A stretch of DNA of 64,000 bases from Shinisaurus crocodilurus (lineage: Eukaryota > Chordata > Lepidosauria > Squamata > Shinisauridae): NCBI GenBank assembly GCA_021292165.1, contig CM037885.1, forward strand, positions 6,691,042 to 6,755,041, in the 5' to 3' direction. This document shows, in pieces, positions 33,121 through 47,123 of the stretch. A program made the translations under genes and the position numbers. The stretch's first letter is position 1. Every line of letters begins with the position of its first letter. The notes beneath the pieces are model-generated. The model was given only the letters and a program-made list of their open reading frames with translations. It was not told the origin of the DNA and made no database searches.

Positions 33121-34890
33121 TGGTCCCTGTAAAATTTGATTATAGTACCAAGGAGTCTGAAATATGTTTCCAGCACTGCTTATATTTCGCTTGAGCCTGC
33201 CTGATATCTTTTGTCTTTGGATGTTTTGTTTTGTTTTGTAAATAATGAAGCTGCTGATAGTGGTTGGGACAGACATCCTCTCCAGCTGTACCTAGCTAAA
33301 GAAGGGTGGAAGCCCACCCAAAGACTAGCATGCATCCAATAGGAATTTTGACTATTCTTTACATTGCAAAGCAAAATTCCCGCTTAATTTCAAAAGCAGT
33401 TTCCATTAAGCATCTCGGGTTTGAGAAACATACGTCCACAACCTCCAAATTGCTCGAGACTCACATCAGCATCGTGTGATGTTTTTTTGGATTCTGGTTT
33501 ACAGCACCTGCTTTGTTGTTGCAGTCTGGGATTGCGCCTGTTCATTTCAGTGGTGCTCGTGCAGGGGAACTTCCTGGCAGATTGCTCACACACCGTGGGG
33601 TTATTACATTTATCTCTTTACCCCTTCCTGGAGAATTCCTGATGTGCAGTGTGAAAGAAATGTTTAGGACAAGGCTCTCTCCTATTGGAAACCTCCACAA
33701 ATATGTGTAGCTGTGATAGCGGAACTCACAACATTCTGTTGTGCACCATGAGGAGTTCTGTGTAACTCCAGAGCTTGCAATGCCTCCTTTCTTCAGAGAA
33801 AGGCATTGTTTTCTTCTTGGTCTTCCGCCCCGCGGGTGCCATTATAGCAACAACTTAAATCTAGTTTAAATTTCTTTCCCATTTTTTTAGGACATTCCCA
33901 TTTTTTTAGGACATGATTATGGATTATGGTTTAGATAGATTAAAAATATGGTAGTGACATTTTGGAAGTCTAGGTGAATGGCATTTGCTCATTCTCAAGA
34001 CTGATACTTGGGATCAGGAAATAATTTTGCCTCCAGGTAAACTAACTGAAGACCTTAGGGGTGTTTCTAGATGGAGGTCTCCCAGTGCTACCTAGCAGAA
34101 GGCATCCTGCAACAATTCTGTCTTTTCCCCCCCCCTAATGGATTTTCTGCGGTAAGAAAAAAGATGGAAGAAATGGTGGGGAAATGTGGACAGGTTACAA
34201 GAGGAAGATGGTGCCATCTTCATCCATCGTAAATTTCTGTGAATGAAGAAGCAGGGCCATGGTGCTATAAAAATCTGGAAGGAGGTCCAGGTGGGTTAGG
34301 TTTCCCCTCCTCATTTCCCCTGTAGAGGGTGGCTTGGCTTTTTTTGCCTGTAAATGATCTGAATCTATTGCTCTGCAGGCCCCTCACTGTAGGACACCCT
34401 TTTTCCAGTCACTGCCTGGATTGCTTAGGTTCACCTGCATAGGGCTGCTGGGTTGCCTCCCAACCCAGTGATTCTACTATGAGAAATGGTAGGATTTTGT
34501 AGGGATGCTACAAAAGCCCCAAGCATTGTATTTCAAGGAAAAGGCAAGTATCCTGCATAATTTGCTTTAGGACGTCATGCTGGCTAGTATTGAGAGAGCA
34601 GCTCTTCAGGATTCCTCAACTGCTGAACAAAAAAGTCATTTGCACAAGTGTCAAGGTTTAAATCCACTCCTAATGTGAATGCAAAGCTCATATAGGTGGG
34701 GAAGGGTACTCCGTTTTTCTTCTCATGCAATGACAGCATAAAAGAACACAAGAAGCTGGAATGTACTTCTTAAGGTCACATAAGGACCTGTGTTTGAGAT
34801 CCACAGCACTGATGCATCACTCCTGTAGGCTTGAGGACCCCTGAGCCTTAGTGTACAGCAAAACCCTTCTCTGGTTAAACAGGAAGAAAG
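33121..34890. other. No gene recognised
   Basis: Unique sequence without clear repeats or exons. Confidence 0.45.
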
Positions 34891-34893
34891 GGG

Positions 34894-35141
34894 CGGAGAG
34901 CCAGTGTAGCATAGTGGTTAGAGTGCTGGACTGGGACTCGGGAGATCCGGGTTCTAGTCCCAACTCGGCCATGAAAATCACTGGGTGACTTTGGGCCAGT
35001 CACTGACTCTCAGCCTAACCTACCTCACAGGGTTGTTGTGAGGATAAAATGGAGGAGGAGGATTATGTAAGCCGCCTTGGGTTCCTTGCAGGAAAAAAGG
35101 CAGGGTATAAATATACTAAATAAATAAATAAATAAATTTCT
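34894..35141 (+). mobile_element. CORE-SINE with L2 tail, plus, full length
   Basis: GAGCCAGTGTAGCATAGTGG head through AAGCCGCCTTGGGTTCCTTG and an (AAAT)n tail. Confidence 0.88.
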
Positions 35142-35492
35142 AGCGTCTTCCGGCTAGACTAGGTCTCAAGGCTTAGAAGGAAGAACTGCACCACAGCAGA
35201 GTGGATGGAAATCAAGTAGATTTTAAATCAATGATTTAAATAATGATTTAAGCCGGCAAGAAAACAACAACACTGCTTTGAGTAATTGATTTAAATCATG
35301 TTTCCCATTGGTACTACTTCATATATATATTTTAAACACTGATGCAAATGTGACCACTAAACCATGTTAAATTTACAACTGGAGTTTCATTCTCACAACC
35401 AGGCCTTGCAGCTCTTTGTCGCACTTATACATTTTGCACGCTTTCCTTTTTTTTATTTATAGAGGGAATGCCTTTAAAATGTTCCCATACAG

Positions 35493-35622
35493 CAGTGTTC
35501 TCCAACCTTGGGTCCCCAGATGTTTTTGGCCTACAACTCCCAGCATGCCCCAGTCAGCTGGCTGGGGCATGCTGGGAGTTGTAGGCCAAAAACATCTGGG
35601 GACCCAAGGTTGGAGAACACTG
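35493..35622. mobile_element. Palindromic hAT-like MITE (P1)
   Basis: 130 bp. Flanks CCATACAG and CCATAGAG match at 7 of 8 positions. Confidence 0.87.
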
Positions 35623-36032
35623 CCATAGAGGATCTTTTGTACAACCAGGACCTGTGACGGTCGGTGCAATTAAGTATGGGAATATAGGAACCTGATCACT
35701 GGGCAATGTTATCTTTCATTCTTCTTTCTGGTGTTGCTTCTTTCTGCTATACTCTGCTTTGGCCCACCCTCACAAAAAACAAAATAGCAAACAAAAATTA
35801 AATGCCTGTGATTGATAGGTAGAAGTAAGATCTAATAGTTAATGGGCAGACTAGAACAGTTTCTTTTCAGCAGGTGAAAATGACACGTCTGAGTCTGGTA
35901 GGTAGAGGATAGACATATTTGAGAAATGAGCAAACTGGTTCTTCATTTACACAGAAAAACCTTTAACTTAAAGTATCTAGGAAAAGATATTGTTTCAGTT
36001 TACAGATTAACTGTAGGTCTAACATATATCTA

Positions 36033-36043
36033 GGTGTATATAT

Positions 36044-36080
<37 letters not shown>
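36033..36080. repeat. (AT)n microsatellite
   Basis: About 17 AT units. Palindromic CTAGGTGTATA and TATACCTAG flank the tract. Confidence 0.9.
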
Positions 36081-36082
<2 letters not shown>

Positions 36083-36724
36083 AGTTATTGTTTAGAAGAA
36101 ACTTACCGTAGATATTTACATTTGTGTTTTTTTTTCAAGAAACTGATTTAAATAAGACAAATTGATATAAATTGTGTGTGTGTGTGTGGGGGGGGGTGTT
36201 TTAAATTATTGAACCAGAAGCAGGCTTTAAAACATTGGTACTTTAACCTAAGTGGAATGCAAGCCCTTGGCTGGGTGGGCTATATTGGGCTTAGTAGGGT
36301 CACAAGTTGTGCAGGCCTGCCATGGGGGGAGACAAACCAACCATTGTCAGCCGCATGTTTGCCGGTGATAACGAAGAATTGCCCCAAATTAAAAACAACA
36401 ACAACCTGTTGAGGTTTTTCAAGCTTTCAAATTAGGTGAGATCCCACATGCTAATATACCCAGGTTCCACATATCTTCATTGCTTCCTGATTTGTTATCA
36501 GTGCATAATAATGAAAATGGAGATATGTATAGATACACACACACACACACACACACCTACTAGAATACATTTACACAGGGGAGGCTGTTTTCTGCGAAAG
36601 TGTATTTCCCCATCTTTCAATGGATTATATAGAGAGAGTTGCAACTTCAGTGTGTATCAAGGATTGTGAATACAGCGTGAGGGGGTGCTAGTTACTCCAG
36701 CTGAATTAATCCACAATTAGGCTG

Positions 36725-36815
36725 TGAGCCTATGCACACTAATCTGGGAGTAAACCCCATTAAAAACAGTGGGACTTATTCCCGAGTAACCATGCATAGG
36801 ATTGTGCTGTAAGGA
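36725..36815. repeat. Short MITE-like repeat (CCTATGCACA...CATGCATAGGATTG)
   Basis: Related copies at about 44178-44245 and 62598-62690 share AGTAAGTCCCATTGA-type interiors. Confidence 0.5.
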
Positions 36816-36878
36816 GTCGTAATGTTGTGTGATGCACCTTTAGAGCTGATTCGTTTGTAAACCTTAAATAAAAACAAT

Positions 36879-37155
36879 GGGAGCCAGTGTGGCGTAGTGG
36901 TTAGAGTGTTGGACTGGGACTCTGGAGATCTGGGTTCTAATCCCCGCTCGGCCATGAAACCCACTGGGTGACTTTGGGCCGGTCACTGACTCTCAGCCTC
37001 ACCTACCTCACAGGGTTGTTGTGAGGATAAAATGGAGAGGAGGAGGAGGAGGATTATATAAGCCGCCTTGGGTTCCTTGCAGGAAAAAAGGCGGGGTATA
37101 AATATAATTAAATAACTAAATAAAATAAAAATAAAACAAACAAATAAATAAATAC
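36879..37155 (+). mobile_element. CORE-SINE with L2 tail, plus, full length
   Basis: GAGCCAGTGTGGCGTAGTGG head, complete core, AAGCCGCCTTGGGTTCCTTG end and a long A/T-rich tail. Confidence 0.88.
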
Positions 37156-37159
37156 TATT

Positions 37160-38420
37160 AGCTGCTGCTGCTGCTGCTTTCCTTCCCTGTATTCCCAGTC
37201 TGCTACCTCCAAATCCCCAGTGCCGAGGACAATCCAGCAGGAGGGCTGCTGCCTTTTTGTGCCTTTTCTGGAGGCATCTGGCTGCTTGAACCATTTTCCA
37301 GGGCTAAATCCAGCAGGACTCTTACGTTGACTCAGGACAATAGAAAAAAATCGCCCGGTTCAATAGGTCTTATTGTAATAGTTATAGACAGAACTGCTGA
37401 ACGATGAACACTCTGTAACAACTATGAATGGGGGGGGGGGGGCGAGAGACCAGTAAGTTGCCCATCATCTTTACCTGGGTACAACTCCACAGCTACACAG
37501 ACCAATTTAACAAGGACCTCCTGGTGCCGAAGTTGGTGGCATAGCTATAATCTGTTGCATTTCTTAAGCAAAAAAAAAGCTAAGAGTGCAAGATTTTTCT
37601 TCTTGTTTGCAATTATGTAAAGAAAAACAAAACCAGGGGGAAATTAATGTGGGCAGCTGGTCGACTGTGCGCACGCTGTCAATAATGCTGCAATCGTTGA
37701 ATCAGTCTGCCCTCTTCTCCCCTCCCCCCACCTTGCCTCATGCCATCTGCTAGTGCTGTGCTTATCTTTAGATTGTAGGTTCCTTGAGGCCAGAGACTCT
37801 TCCCCCCCCCTTATGGGGCTCAATTGCATCAGGCATATTGGAAAAATTGGCTACACCTTAGTAAGGGGGAGTTTCTGGATAGAACAGCTAACGGGAATTC
37901 CAAAGATTGTAAATTTGTGCACAGAAAGGGGTTGAAAATCAGAGTATGGATCTAGAAAATGTAGGGTTCTTGTATTTCATTGTTTCAGTTTAAGGGTGGG
38001 GATTGTTGACAATGAAGGCGGATGCTTACTGTTGCACCCCACAGCCCAAATCGCCCCCTTTTTAACAATGTGCCCTTGACACCAACTGGACTACTGTGAT
38101 CTTTCATTTCCCAATGGTGGCCAATCTTGGTTGCAAAACTACAAAAATCAAATCAAATCCTTCTGCAAAGTGAATTTTAGATGGGGGGAAATCCTATTTC
38201 TGTCAGGGAGTGCTTGCGAAATGAATCCAACGCTTTCTTGAACTTCTTTCCATTTCTAAGCTTCTTAAGAGAGTAATTTCTGGAGAGCTATCCAAGAGCT
38301 ATCTTCAGCAAAATTTTGGGTCCTTTATGTACTCATTAATGGCATGTTGCAAATGTCCTTAATCTCCTCTCATTTTGCTGCTACAGATGCTCCTTAGTTT
38401 TTTCAGATAGCAGTGACGGA
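37160..38420. other. No gene recognised
   Basis: Unique, with homopolymer G and C runs at 37431-37442 and 37801-37810. Confidence 0.45.
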
Positions 38421-38427
38421 GTGTTTA

Positions 38428-38678
38428 CAGTCATGCCTTGGATTGAGAGCATAATTCGTTCCGGAAACGTGCTTGTAATCCAAAACACTCTTATATCAAA
38501 ACGAAATCCCCCCCCAAAAAAATTTGTACAGAGATTTTTAATTTAAGCCGTACTACAGTACTTGTATTGCAAGACGTTGCTTGTATATCAAGTAAAAAAA
38601 TAATAATTAAATATTTAAAAATTGCTTGTCTTGCAAAACGCTCTCAAACCAAGTTACTTGCAATCCAAGGTGTTACTG
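38428..38678 (-). mobile_element. Mariner-type MITE, copy B
   Basis: 251 bp, TA-flanked, opposite to copies A and C. Confidence 0.88.
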
Positions 38679-39547
38679 TATATATAAAGCAAAAACACTT
38701 CCAAGTACAGAGAAGTGTGTGTGGAGAGGAATATTTTATTGAGCTTCCTCTACATCTGAATAAAAATTCCTTCTTTTGCTCCTGTAGTATTTGGGGTTTT
38801 AAAGGTTGAGGCAGACCTATGGCAAATGTCAGTTTGCTTCTTTATGAAAAATAAGGAAAAAGACCAGGTGACCAAAGCAAATAAGGTAATATATTTGCCA
38901 AGCATTAAAAGAAGAATATATTTTAATAAACCTCCCCTTGTTCCTTAAAACAACAACAACCAGGATTAGAGTTTTTAAGTAGAATGGGTAAAAATTGTTG
39001 TAACAATCCTTTTTTATTCATTTTTCTTCTTTTTTTTCGTCCCCTGAGACTTACAGAGCATCAAGTCCTGTAGGATTGCTCTCAAAGTCATCGTTCTTTG
39101 AGTAGACCCATTAAAATGAATGCGGCTTAAATTAGTCATGACTAAGCCATTTTGTATCCTTGTAAAGAAGCAATATAAATGTCAAACATTAAAAAAAATA
39201 CATTTTATTTTAATTGCTAAGGTTATAAAGATTAACTACTGGGTTCCCCCCCCCCCCAGGAAATATTACATATTGTTCATATCAAAATGATTTTCAGTTA
39301 AAATCTTAAGACCCAGCTTTGGTAAAAGGGTATTTGCATCCTGGTTCTAACCCCATTTACTAAGGAAGAGAGTAGGCTGCTTTTACTTCTCTTTGGATTG
39401 CCAGTTTAAAGTCATGTTCCCACTGACTTTACAATTATGGGGCATGATCGAGCCATTAAGCATATGATTTAACTCTTCCCCACTGAAATCAAATAGGCTA
39501 AAAAAGATACTTAATTTTGACTGGATTTTGTCATTACATTTCTAGTA

Positions 39548-39799
39548 CAGTAATACCTTGGATTGCAAGTAACTTGGTTTGAGAGAGTTTTGCAAGACAA
39601 GCAAATTTTTAAATATTTATTTAATATATTTTTTTGACTTGATATACAAGCGATGTCTTGCAATACAAGTACTGTAGTACGGCTTAAATTACAAATCTCT
39701 GTACAAATTTTTTTGGGGGATTTCGTTTTGATATAAGAGTGTTTTGGATTACAAGCATGTTTCCGGAACGAATTATGCTCTCAATCCAAGACATGACTG
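39548..39799 (+). mobile_element. Mariner-type MITE, copy C
   Basis: 252 bp, TA-flanked. With copy B it forms an inverted repeat about 870 bp apart. Confidence 0.88.
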
Positions 39800-39802
39800 T
39801 AT

Positions 39803-42800
39803 ATATTTATACTAATGAGTATTCATCTAGAAGGGCTCCTCCAACTGATATACTTTGAATTAAAATATATGTATTTTAACAAGCTTTCATCTTCTATCTT
39901 TCTAAAATTATTGCTAGGCTACCTTTAAGGGTGGAACCATTGCTCAATGAAGAGCCATCTTGGTCAGTGAACAATCCTATCAAACCCTTAAACTGACATA
40001 CTCCTACTCAAATCTAAGTCAGCTCAATAAAAAAACATTCATTATTGCCACTAATTTGGCATTTCATGTATTTTGAGGCCAACTTAATCTTTTTGAGAAT
40101 CCCAATATTTGAATATGTGGAAGTGGGATTATTTATATATGAGATATGTAATAAATTATACACATGCATACATTTCTATATTTTCATTGAATACAACCTG
40201 ATTCATGTATTTCAGGAAGGTAGTTGAATGAATGAATTTTTATTACGGTCATAGACCAATCTGAGCTTTGATACCAAAGAACAAATACAGCAATTAAAAC
40301 AGTTACGTAGATAAAACAGATGGTTTTCTTTTTTTAAGTCCAACATATTTCCCCCCCCCTAATTTGCATTGCAATAAAAAATAAATTTGTAACCCTCTCA
40401 TAGTATAGGATAAATCAAAGTAGTTCTTGTTTTTTGAGACAGAGAGAAAGTTGTTGTGACAAGAGGTCAACTGATTCATGATGGCTGAGCATTTATAGGC
40501 TGGCTTCATCACATAATGTGGACTGAAAAGGTGGTAGATGTCATACACTTGCATTAGAGGTATACAGGATAATAACCCCACTCAATATGGCAGCTGTCAA
40601 AGCTGACTATCTGCTTGGCAGGTGGCTGTACGGACTGGTCCGTCCCATAACTGCTATGACATAGCATTATACACAGTGCCTCAGGTGTTGGATACAGACA
40701 GACAGATGTACACCACACACCACTCTTCTTTTGCACAGGGCCCCCAGTTCAGAAGGCGCTTCTTTTACAGAATCCTGCTTTTATGTATGGCCTGCCCTCC
40801 CTCGATCAAGGTTTTTTGTTAACACAAGACTCTGAGAAGCTGCAGAACAAAAACAAAACAGCAAGCAAAGCCATATCTTTAATTGTGCCGATCAATGTAC
40901 AGAGTGCTAGAAACAAACGTCCAACTTATGCAGAATGCTTTTCCAGGTGCTCAAAGCAAAAATCAGAAATAGAAAGTAATGTTAGATGCCCAGGCTGAAC
41001 AACCTTTAAAACAAGGTGTGGGAAAGCGCAAACAGCCGCTGTATCTTGCCTTGGCTGGCTGGCTGGCTGTGGTTCCTTCCACACAAGAGTCTTAGGTGGC
41101 TGAATGCAAAGAGAGAGAGAAAGCCCCATGGACATGGGAAGCTGCACTCGCCAGCATTCTTCTCTTCCACACAACTGTGAACAGCTCAGAAGTCCTCTGT
41201 CCTCCTTTGCATCTGGTCCTTCTTTGTCAGAACTAGTGATCCTGAGAATGGCAAAGACCTCTTGATAGCCGAGTGTTAATTCTGGTAGCGATTCATAATC
41301 AAAGTATTTGTTGGCGCATCAAAGAATGAATGCTGGTTTCTGAAAGGGAGGTCTTGGCGGGGCAGGGGGTTGGTGGGAAAGAATTACACAGCAATGGCCA
41401 AAGTCTATTTCGTTTGCGTATACACACACACACACACACGCACACACACACACACACACACCCAATATCAATGTACAGTAAACCCTGAAAGGTCATTGCA
41501 TGTCTAGGTATCTGCCTGAGAGATCCACCACTGCAAACCATTTTTATCCCCCACATCATCAGCACATAATGCGCACACAGCCCCAAAAGCAAACCAGGGA
41601 CATTCCGCTGCCTGTAAAGAAAACACAACCAAGCCATCCCTCCCCTGTTTATTAATCTACAAGAGTATTGCTATAATACCAATCATGTGAGAACCTTGGA
41701 GCAGATCTAAGAATGGACCCTGCACACAGCACACCAAATTGTTTTTGAGGAAACCCTCCCCCACCGCCACTGCCACCACAACCGCTGCCCCCCCCCCCTT
41801 CTCCAGGGCTTAAGAGGAGAAAATCCCAAACCTTCGGATCTAAATGCCCAGAGAAGTCCTGGGCTGCAGAATCTCTTACCCAGCTCTAAATCTCTTTTCA
41901 ATTCAGGTTAAGCTTCTCTTTTTATTACAGATTATAGGGATCTCCCACTGTATCACTTCTGGGTTATCCTTTTAACACATTTTGCTCTTTCTAGCTGGGG
42001 TTATTTTTTGTGGTTTCATGGGGTTGGGAAGGAGCTGCCCTTGGTTTTTCTCATTGATCCATCCCCAAAACAAATCTCTGTTATGCTTCCTTGCAGAGGC
42101 TCTTGGCGGCTCTCAGTCTGGACACCTGGGCACTGGAACTGCTCTAGGGAGAAGGTAAGAAAGCTTACAAAAGAAAAGAAAAAAATGCTGTAAGTGTGTG
42201 GTGTGTGTGTGTGCAAGAGAGAGAGAGGGTTATGCCACCTCTGTAGAAGTTCAGTGGATGGTGGTTGGCCAGGTAGGTCCTCATACAAGACACAAAGTGG
42301 GGAAGTTTACGTTTTTATTGACCTGATGTGAGTTGATGTAGGAGTAAACTAGCCATACTAGAAGTTCTTAGTCATTTGTGACCAAATCAAGGAGTCTTTG
42401 GTCATTCACAATCTCTGTCCACCTGATTTTTTTCACTCTTCCTGTTCTGCCCAGTGAAGAATTCCATGCACCCTGGAAGCTCACATACTTTGATCCTATA
42501 AAAGAATAGTTTTACTTGCTTTGGGTGTCCTCCTCCATAGAAATCTTTTTGTCCCCTCAGCTAATGGCACAGAAAAGCAGTTTCTGCTGCAAAAGAATGG
42601 CTGCGTAACACTTGGAAAATTGCCGAAATGGCAAAACGTATTTGAATATGTTAAGTGAAAGGAACTAAGGAAGGTAGAATTAAAAATACGTTATGAAATC
42701 AATGTGGTTACCCTATATTGCTTAAAAAGGAGGTATACTTTAGATGTAAAAATAGTAGTTATTTTTTTTTATTGTAAACTCTAGCATGTGAAGATGCGGT

Positions 42801-44175
42801 TTACACTTACTTTTTCCTTTTTCGTATTCTGAGTATAATAAGATTTAAAACTGGGAAATGTTTGATCACCTATAGAAATTTTTCTAGGGAGGTATGATCT
42901 TTGAAAAAATCAGCCCCTGCTATATCACTCTGTATATCTGTGTAGCCCACCAATATGCACCATCTTTGCCTCCTTAGATGCATATTCCCATTATAATAGC
43001 CTCGGCTGGGTGTCCGGGCACACATGTACAGCCAAACTGTGAAGATAGCAAAAGTTACAAGAGAGGGATAGATGTAAAATGTATAGGGTGTTTTTTTAAA
43101 GTCTTGTGGTGTTGGGTTTTGTTATTTATTTTCTGCATAAACATTTGGATATCTGTCATATATTACTTTAAATCAAAGAAAGGGGAAGGTATTGATAATT
43201 AAAGCAAATTTTCAGCTAAGGTGCGTCATGGCAGTCAAGGAATCTACAAACTAAAATGATTTCAACCTAGTTTTTTTAAATATGGCAGCTCTAATCATAA
43301 GTATTGAAGGGCCTTTTTGCCTTAAAATATTCATGTTTAGTGTCACTTTAAATTGTGTTTCCAGCTTCTTCAATCATTATAAACAACATAAAATACTTAT
43401 TTTTAATCCAGTGTTTTCTGTTGGTTATAAGCATTGTGGAAGAGCTTTGGGTGCTTTTTTTTTTTTTTTTAAAGGAAAACATTTTAACATTTTCTATTAA
43501 GTGACTATATGTACATGATTTTAAAGGAGGATTGTCTTGAGCTGATCTGTATAAAAAGGACAAAGAGGTGAAAACCCCAAAGCTTTTTGTCTGTCTGTTT
43601 TGTTTGATTTAAAGGATTCTCATTGCATTCTTGCATTCAGTGTATAAACCTATAATCCGAGACACTGCAAAGAGATGACAACATTTCAAATGGCAAAATA
43701 TCTGGGGCAAAACAACATCTGCCCACTCAAAACCTCCCCGGGCTTGCCTATTTCACTAAGCCCAAAGAGAGCTTTATCAGTTTCCTTACATTAAGCAGCT
43801 CATATATTGTGTCTACTATTTCAAGCATTTGTACACAGATATTAGACTTCTTTTTTTGCGATTGCTGTCCTAATAAAATGTTTAATAGGTTTAAGTTTGC
43901 ATTTGAAAAAAGATAACACTTTTCTTTCCCTTTAAAAAAAATAATTCTGTCCATTTTAAACCATTCTGGTTAAGAAATAAAAGTAAAAAACAAAACAATT
44001 TTCTTAGTAAAAATAAATAATGATAAACCAAAGACTTCAACTCCTTATTGTTATTAGCAAATCATTTGAAAAAATTTCAGTGCTCTTTCTAAGAGACATA
44101 TTAAACCCTTCAAAAACATCTTATTTGTGAGGTTTCCCACCTAAAAACCATCAACATTTCCAGAAAGAAAGAAGT
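39803..44175. other. Long unique interval, no gene recognised
   Basis: Apart from a (CA)n tract (41424-41460) this stretch is unusually poor in recognisable repeats. I found no exon with splice signals. Low repeat density upstream of a developmental gene may reflect regulatory constraint, which is inference. Confidence 0.4.
41424..41461. repeat. (CA)n microsatellite
   Basis: About 18 CA units, one CG interruption. Confidence 0.92.
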
Positions 44176-44832
44176 TTAAGGCTGCAATCCTGTACACACT
44201 TATCTGAAAGTAAGTCCCACTGAACTCAATGGAACTTACTTCTAAGTGGACAGATAAAGTTAATCAGGAGAAATGTAAATTATCTAGCTTAAGTATTGAT
44301 GTGATCAGGTGAAATTGATAGCTGTTTGTTATAGAGGGAATATTTCAAAATGTTACTGTAGCCACCCTGTCTTTAGATTTTTAAAGAAACTTCCTGCTTG
44401 AACAACAACAACAACAACAAAAAAGTCAGATTAAAATTATAAAAATCTAGTCAAATGTTGTGATAATCATCACAATCGAGTTTAAAATATGAAAACATAA
44501 TAAGCTCACACAGAAAAATCATAAAAGCACATCAATTAATAGAGCAGTGAAAACAATCAGATAAAAACAACAGCAGCAAATAAAAACAGCATGAACAGAA
44601 TGGCAGCAGATCACACAGTTAGAGCGCCAGTGTCCTATTATTAAAATAATAAAAATAATTCTAAAAATAATTTGGGCCCACCACGCCATGCTTTAGACAT
44701 GATTGGAGCAGACCTGGTTTCAAACAAGCATCATCACATCTAGTCTTGCCCTCTGCCACTCCACTTCTGTACCCCAGGGATACTTCTGACTTTTCTTCTT
44801 TGAATTGCAGCCCAGCCCACCCCACCCCACCT

Positions 44833-45010
44833 AAGAATATAGGAAGCGACCTTATACTGGAGTCAGACCATTGGTCTATCTAGCCCAGTATTGACACTGA
44901 CTGGCAGCAATGGCTCTCCATGGATTCAGGCAGGATTCTTTCCTAGCCCTACCTGTAGATGCTGGGGATTGAACCTGGGACCTTAAGTTCTACCACTGAG
45001 CCACAGCCCT
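44833..45010 (-). mobile_element. tRNA-headed SINE, minus
   Basis: ATAGGAAGCGACCTTATACT start, GGGATTGAACCTGGGACCTT (B box in reverse) and CTACCACTGAGCCACAGCCC end. Confidence 0.85.
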
Positions 45011-45199
45011 TCCTGCCCAAATACTGTGTCACAAAGTGCTTTTTAAACTCTCCTCAGTTTCAAAAACAGCTCGTCCTGAAACATGGAGGAGCCGATGTTC
45101 AGGAAACAGAGAAATTGAAAGCCTCCCTTGGACTTAGCTGCATGCCCAAGCTCTTTGGAGCCTGGCCTCCACCTGTTAACTTTTTTTACACACTTTGAC

Positions 45200-46570
45200 T
45201 GAAGTCTTGATTCACACAAACGACAAGAGTCTGTAGCCACTGGGAAAGCATTTGAAGAGCCTGCTTCTGGCTGGCAGGTTTGGGGCAGCAGCCTCCCGGC
45301 TCAGATCAACGCTCGAAAAACAACGTTTGCCAGAAAAAGAAAACACTTAATTCTTATATTTGGAATAAGCAGCACGCTACCAGCTGACCAGCTGGTAGCG
45401 TGTCGCCTACTCCACATGTAAGTATAAGTGTTTTCTTTTTCTGCATGCAAGGACTCGGGTCATGCAAGGACTCGGGTCACGCAGAATTTCCAGCTGCTCC
45501 CAATGTTCTTTGGAATCAGCCATCTTGAGGGTCCTGATTTGGGCCAGAAAGCCCAGGTATGTGAAACACGAATAAGATATGAATAAATGGACCCATGCAG
45601 CAACCTGCTCCTATGCTTGTTTACAAAGACGCAAGTCCCTCTGATCTTATTCCCAAGTCACTGGGCAAAGATCTGCAGCCTTAGGATGTTTTATGGGCTG
45701 TTTCAGAATTCTAAAGGAGAACAGGGGCCACATTTTAAACGATCCCTTTAAAATGATCAATTTTAATTGGGGGGGGGGATTTATTTTATTCTGGTTTATT
45801 GCAGTCCATGTAATAGATTGGAGATTTTGTTTATTGATTGGTTGTTCTATATATATGTTAAAAATTCAATTAAAAAAACAAAAAAATGATCAAGGAATGG
45901 CCCGCTACCAACTTTTATGATTCCAGAAAGTTCAAAGCGCATTTTCACAAGCAATGCTGAAGACACTTTTTAGTCTGGACTACACCTTTTAATAAATTTT
46001 GTTACTGTGGCATAAAGATGAATTTTAATACACAGTGTAGTCAATGTAACATGTTTATTCAGGCATTGAAAATGCAGCTACTGGTTTTAGATTAACTTCT
46101 GATAACCCCCTTGGAGAACATATACATTTGTGCATGTTGTTATTGATTGTACATAATCAGAATTCCATTTCTGCCACCGTTAATCAGGCAAGTTTTCCCA
46201 TTTTTACAAACCCCCATCTGGATTGTTGTTTTATCGTTGAGTGGGGTGGGTTTCCAGTTAAAGTTGACTCCTTCTATTTGTACTCGATTTTAAAAATGGG
46301 AGAATATATGCATACCAACTTCACCTGACTGTAAAAACAAGGAGGTGGGTAGTTTATCCGACCAATATATTACTCCTTGTATGTAGCATCTTTTCAATTG
46401 CCAGAAATTCAGAACATTTAAATAAGGTAAACAGGTTTGCAAACTTCTGCTCAGATAGGAATATGGAGCTGGGAAGGTAGAGAGTTTTGCCCAAGAACTG
46501 CTCTTCATTTTTCCTCCCCAGACCTAGGGTGGCTGAAGGGCCGTGTGCCCTACTTTATGGAGAACAACCC
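45200..46570. other. No gene recognised
   Basis: Unique sequence. A small inverted repeat CACGCTACCAGCTGACCAGC and GCTGGTAGCGTG lies at about 45372-45402, with AGAAAAAGAAAACACTTA arms outside it. Confidence 0.45.
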
Positions 46571-46577
46571 TCTATTT

Positions 46578-46701
46578 CAGTGTTCCCCAGCCTTGGGTCC
46601 CCAGATGTTTTTGGCCTACAACTCCCAGTAGCTACGCTGGCTGGGGCATGCTGGGAGTTGTAGGCCAAAAACATCTGGGGATCCAAGGCTGGGGAACACT
46701 G
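46578..46701. mobile_element. Palindromic hAT-like MITE (P1)
   Basis: 124 bp with the perfect duplication CTCTATTT at 46570-46577 and 46702-46709. Confidence 0.9.
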
Positions 46702-47060
46702 CTCTATTTTAAGGACTGTCAGAGGATAGTCCTCTTTTTGAAGGGGCTTCAGTCCAAGTCCAGTGTAAAGATAAAGAACCATCAGAAGGATAAGCAGCAG
46801 CACTCAGCCTCAGCGGCATCTGGGCAGCAGAGTGAGCAGGCTCACTGCTCACTATGGTGGGATGTTTTGTGTTTCTGACAGTTATTCTTTCTACATTTGC
46901 ATAGATACCTATAAATTAGCATATGCAAATTTTAGACAAATTGGAGCCCTCTTTTGCCCTTTTTCTTGGTGATGAGTTTCCTCTTTTGGGAGGATGTGTA
47001 AGGGAAGCATTAGAAAAGATCCCAAGGTGTTGAGGAGCAGCTAAATCTCAGTCTATCACT

Positions 47061-47061
47061 T

Positions 47062-47120
<59 letters not shown>
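47061..47120. repeat. (GT)n-(GA)n compound microsatellite
   Basis: About 13 GT units passing directly into about 17 GA units. Confidence 0.95.
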
Positions 47121-47123
<3 letters not shown>

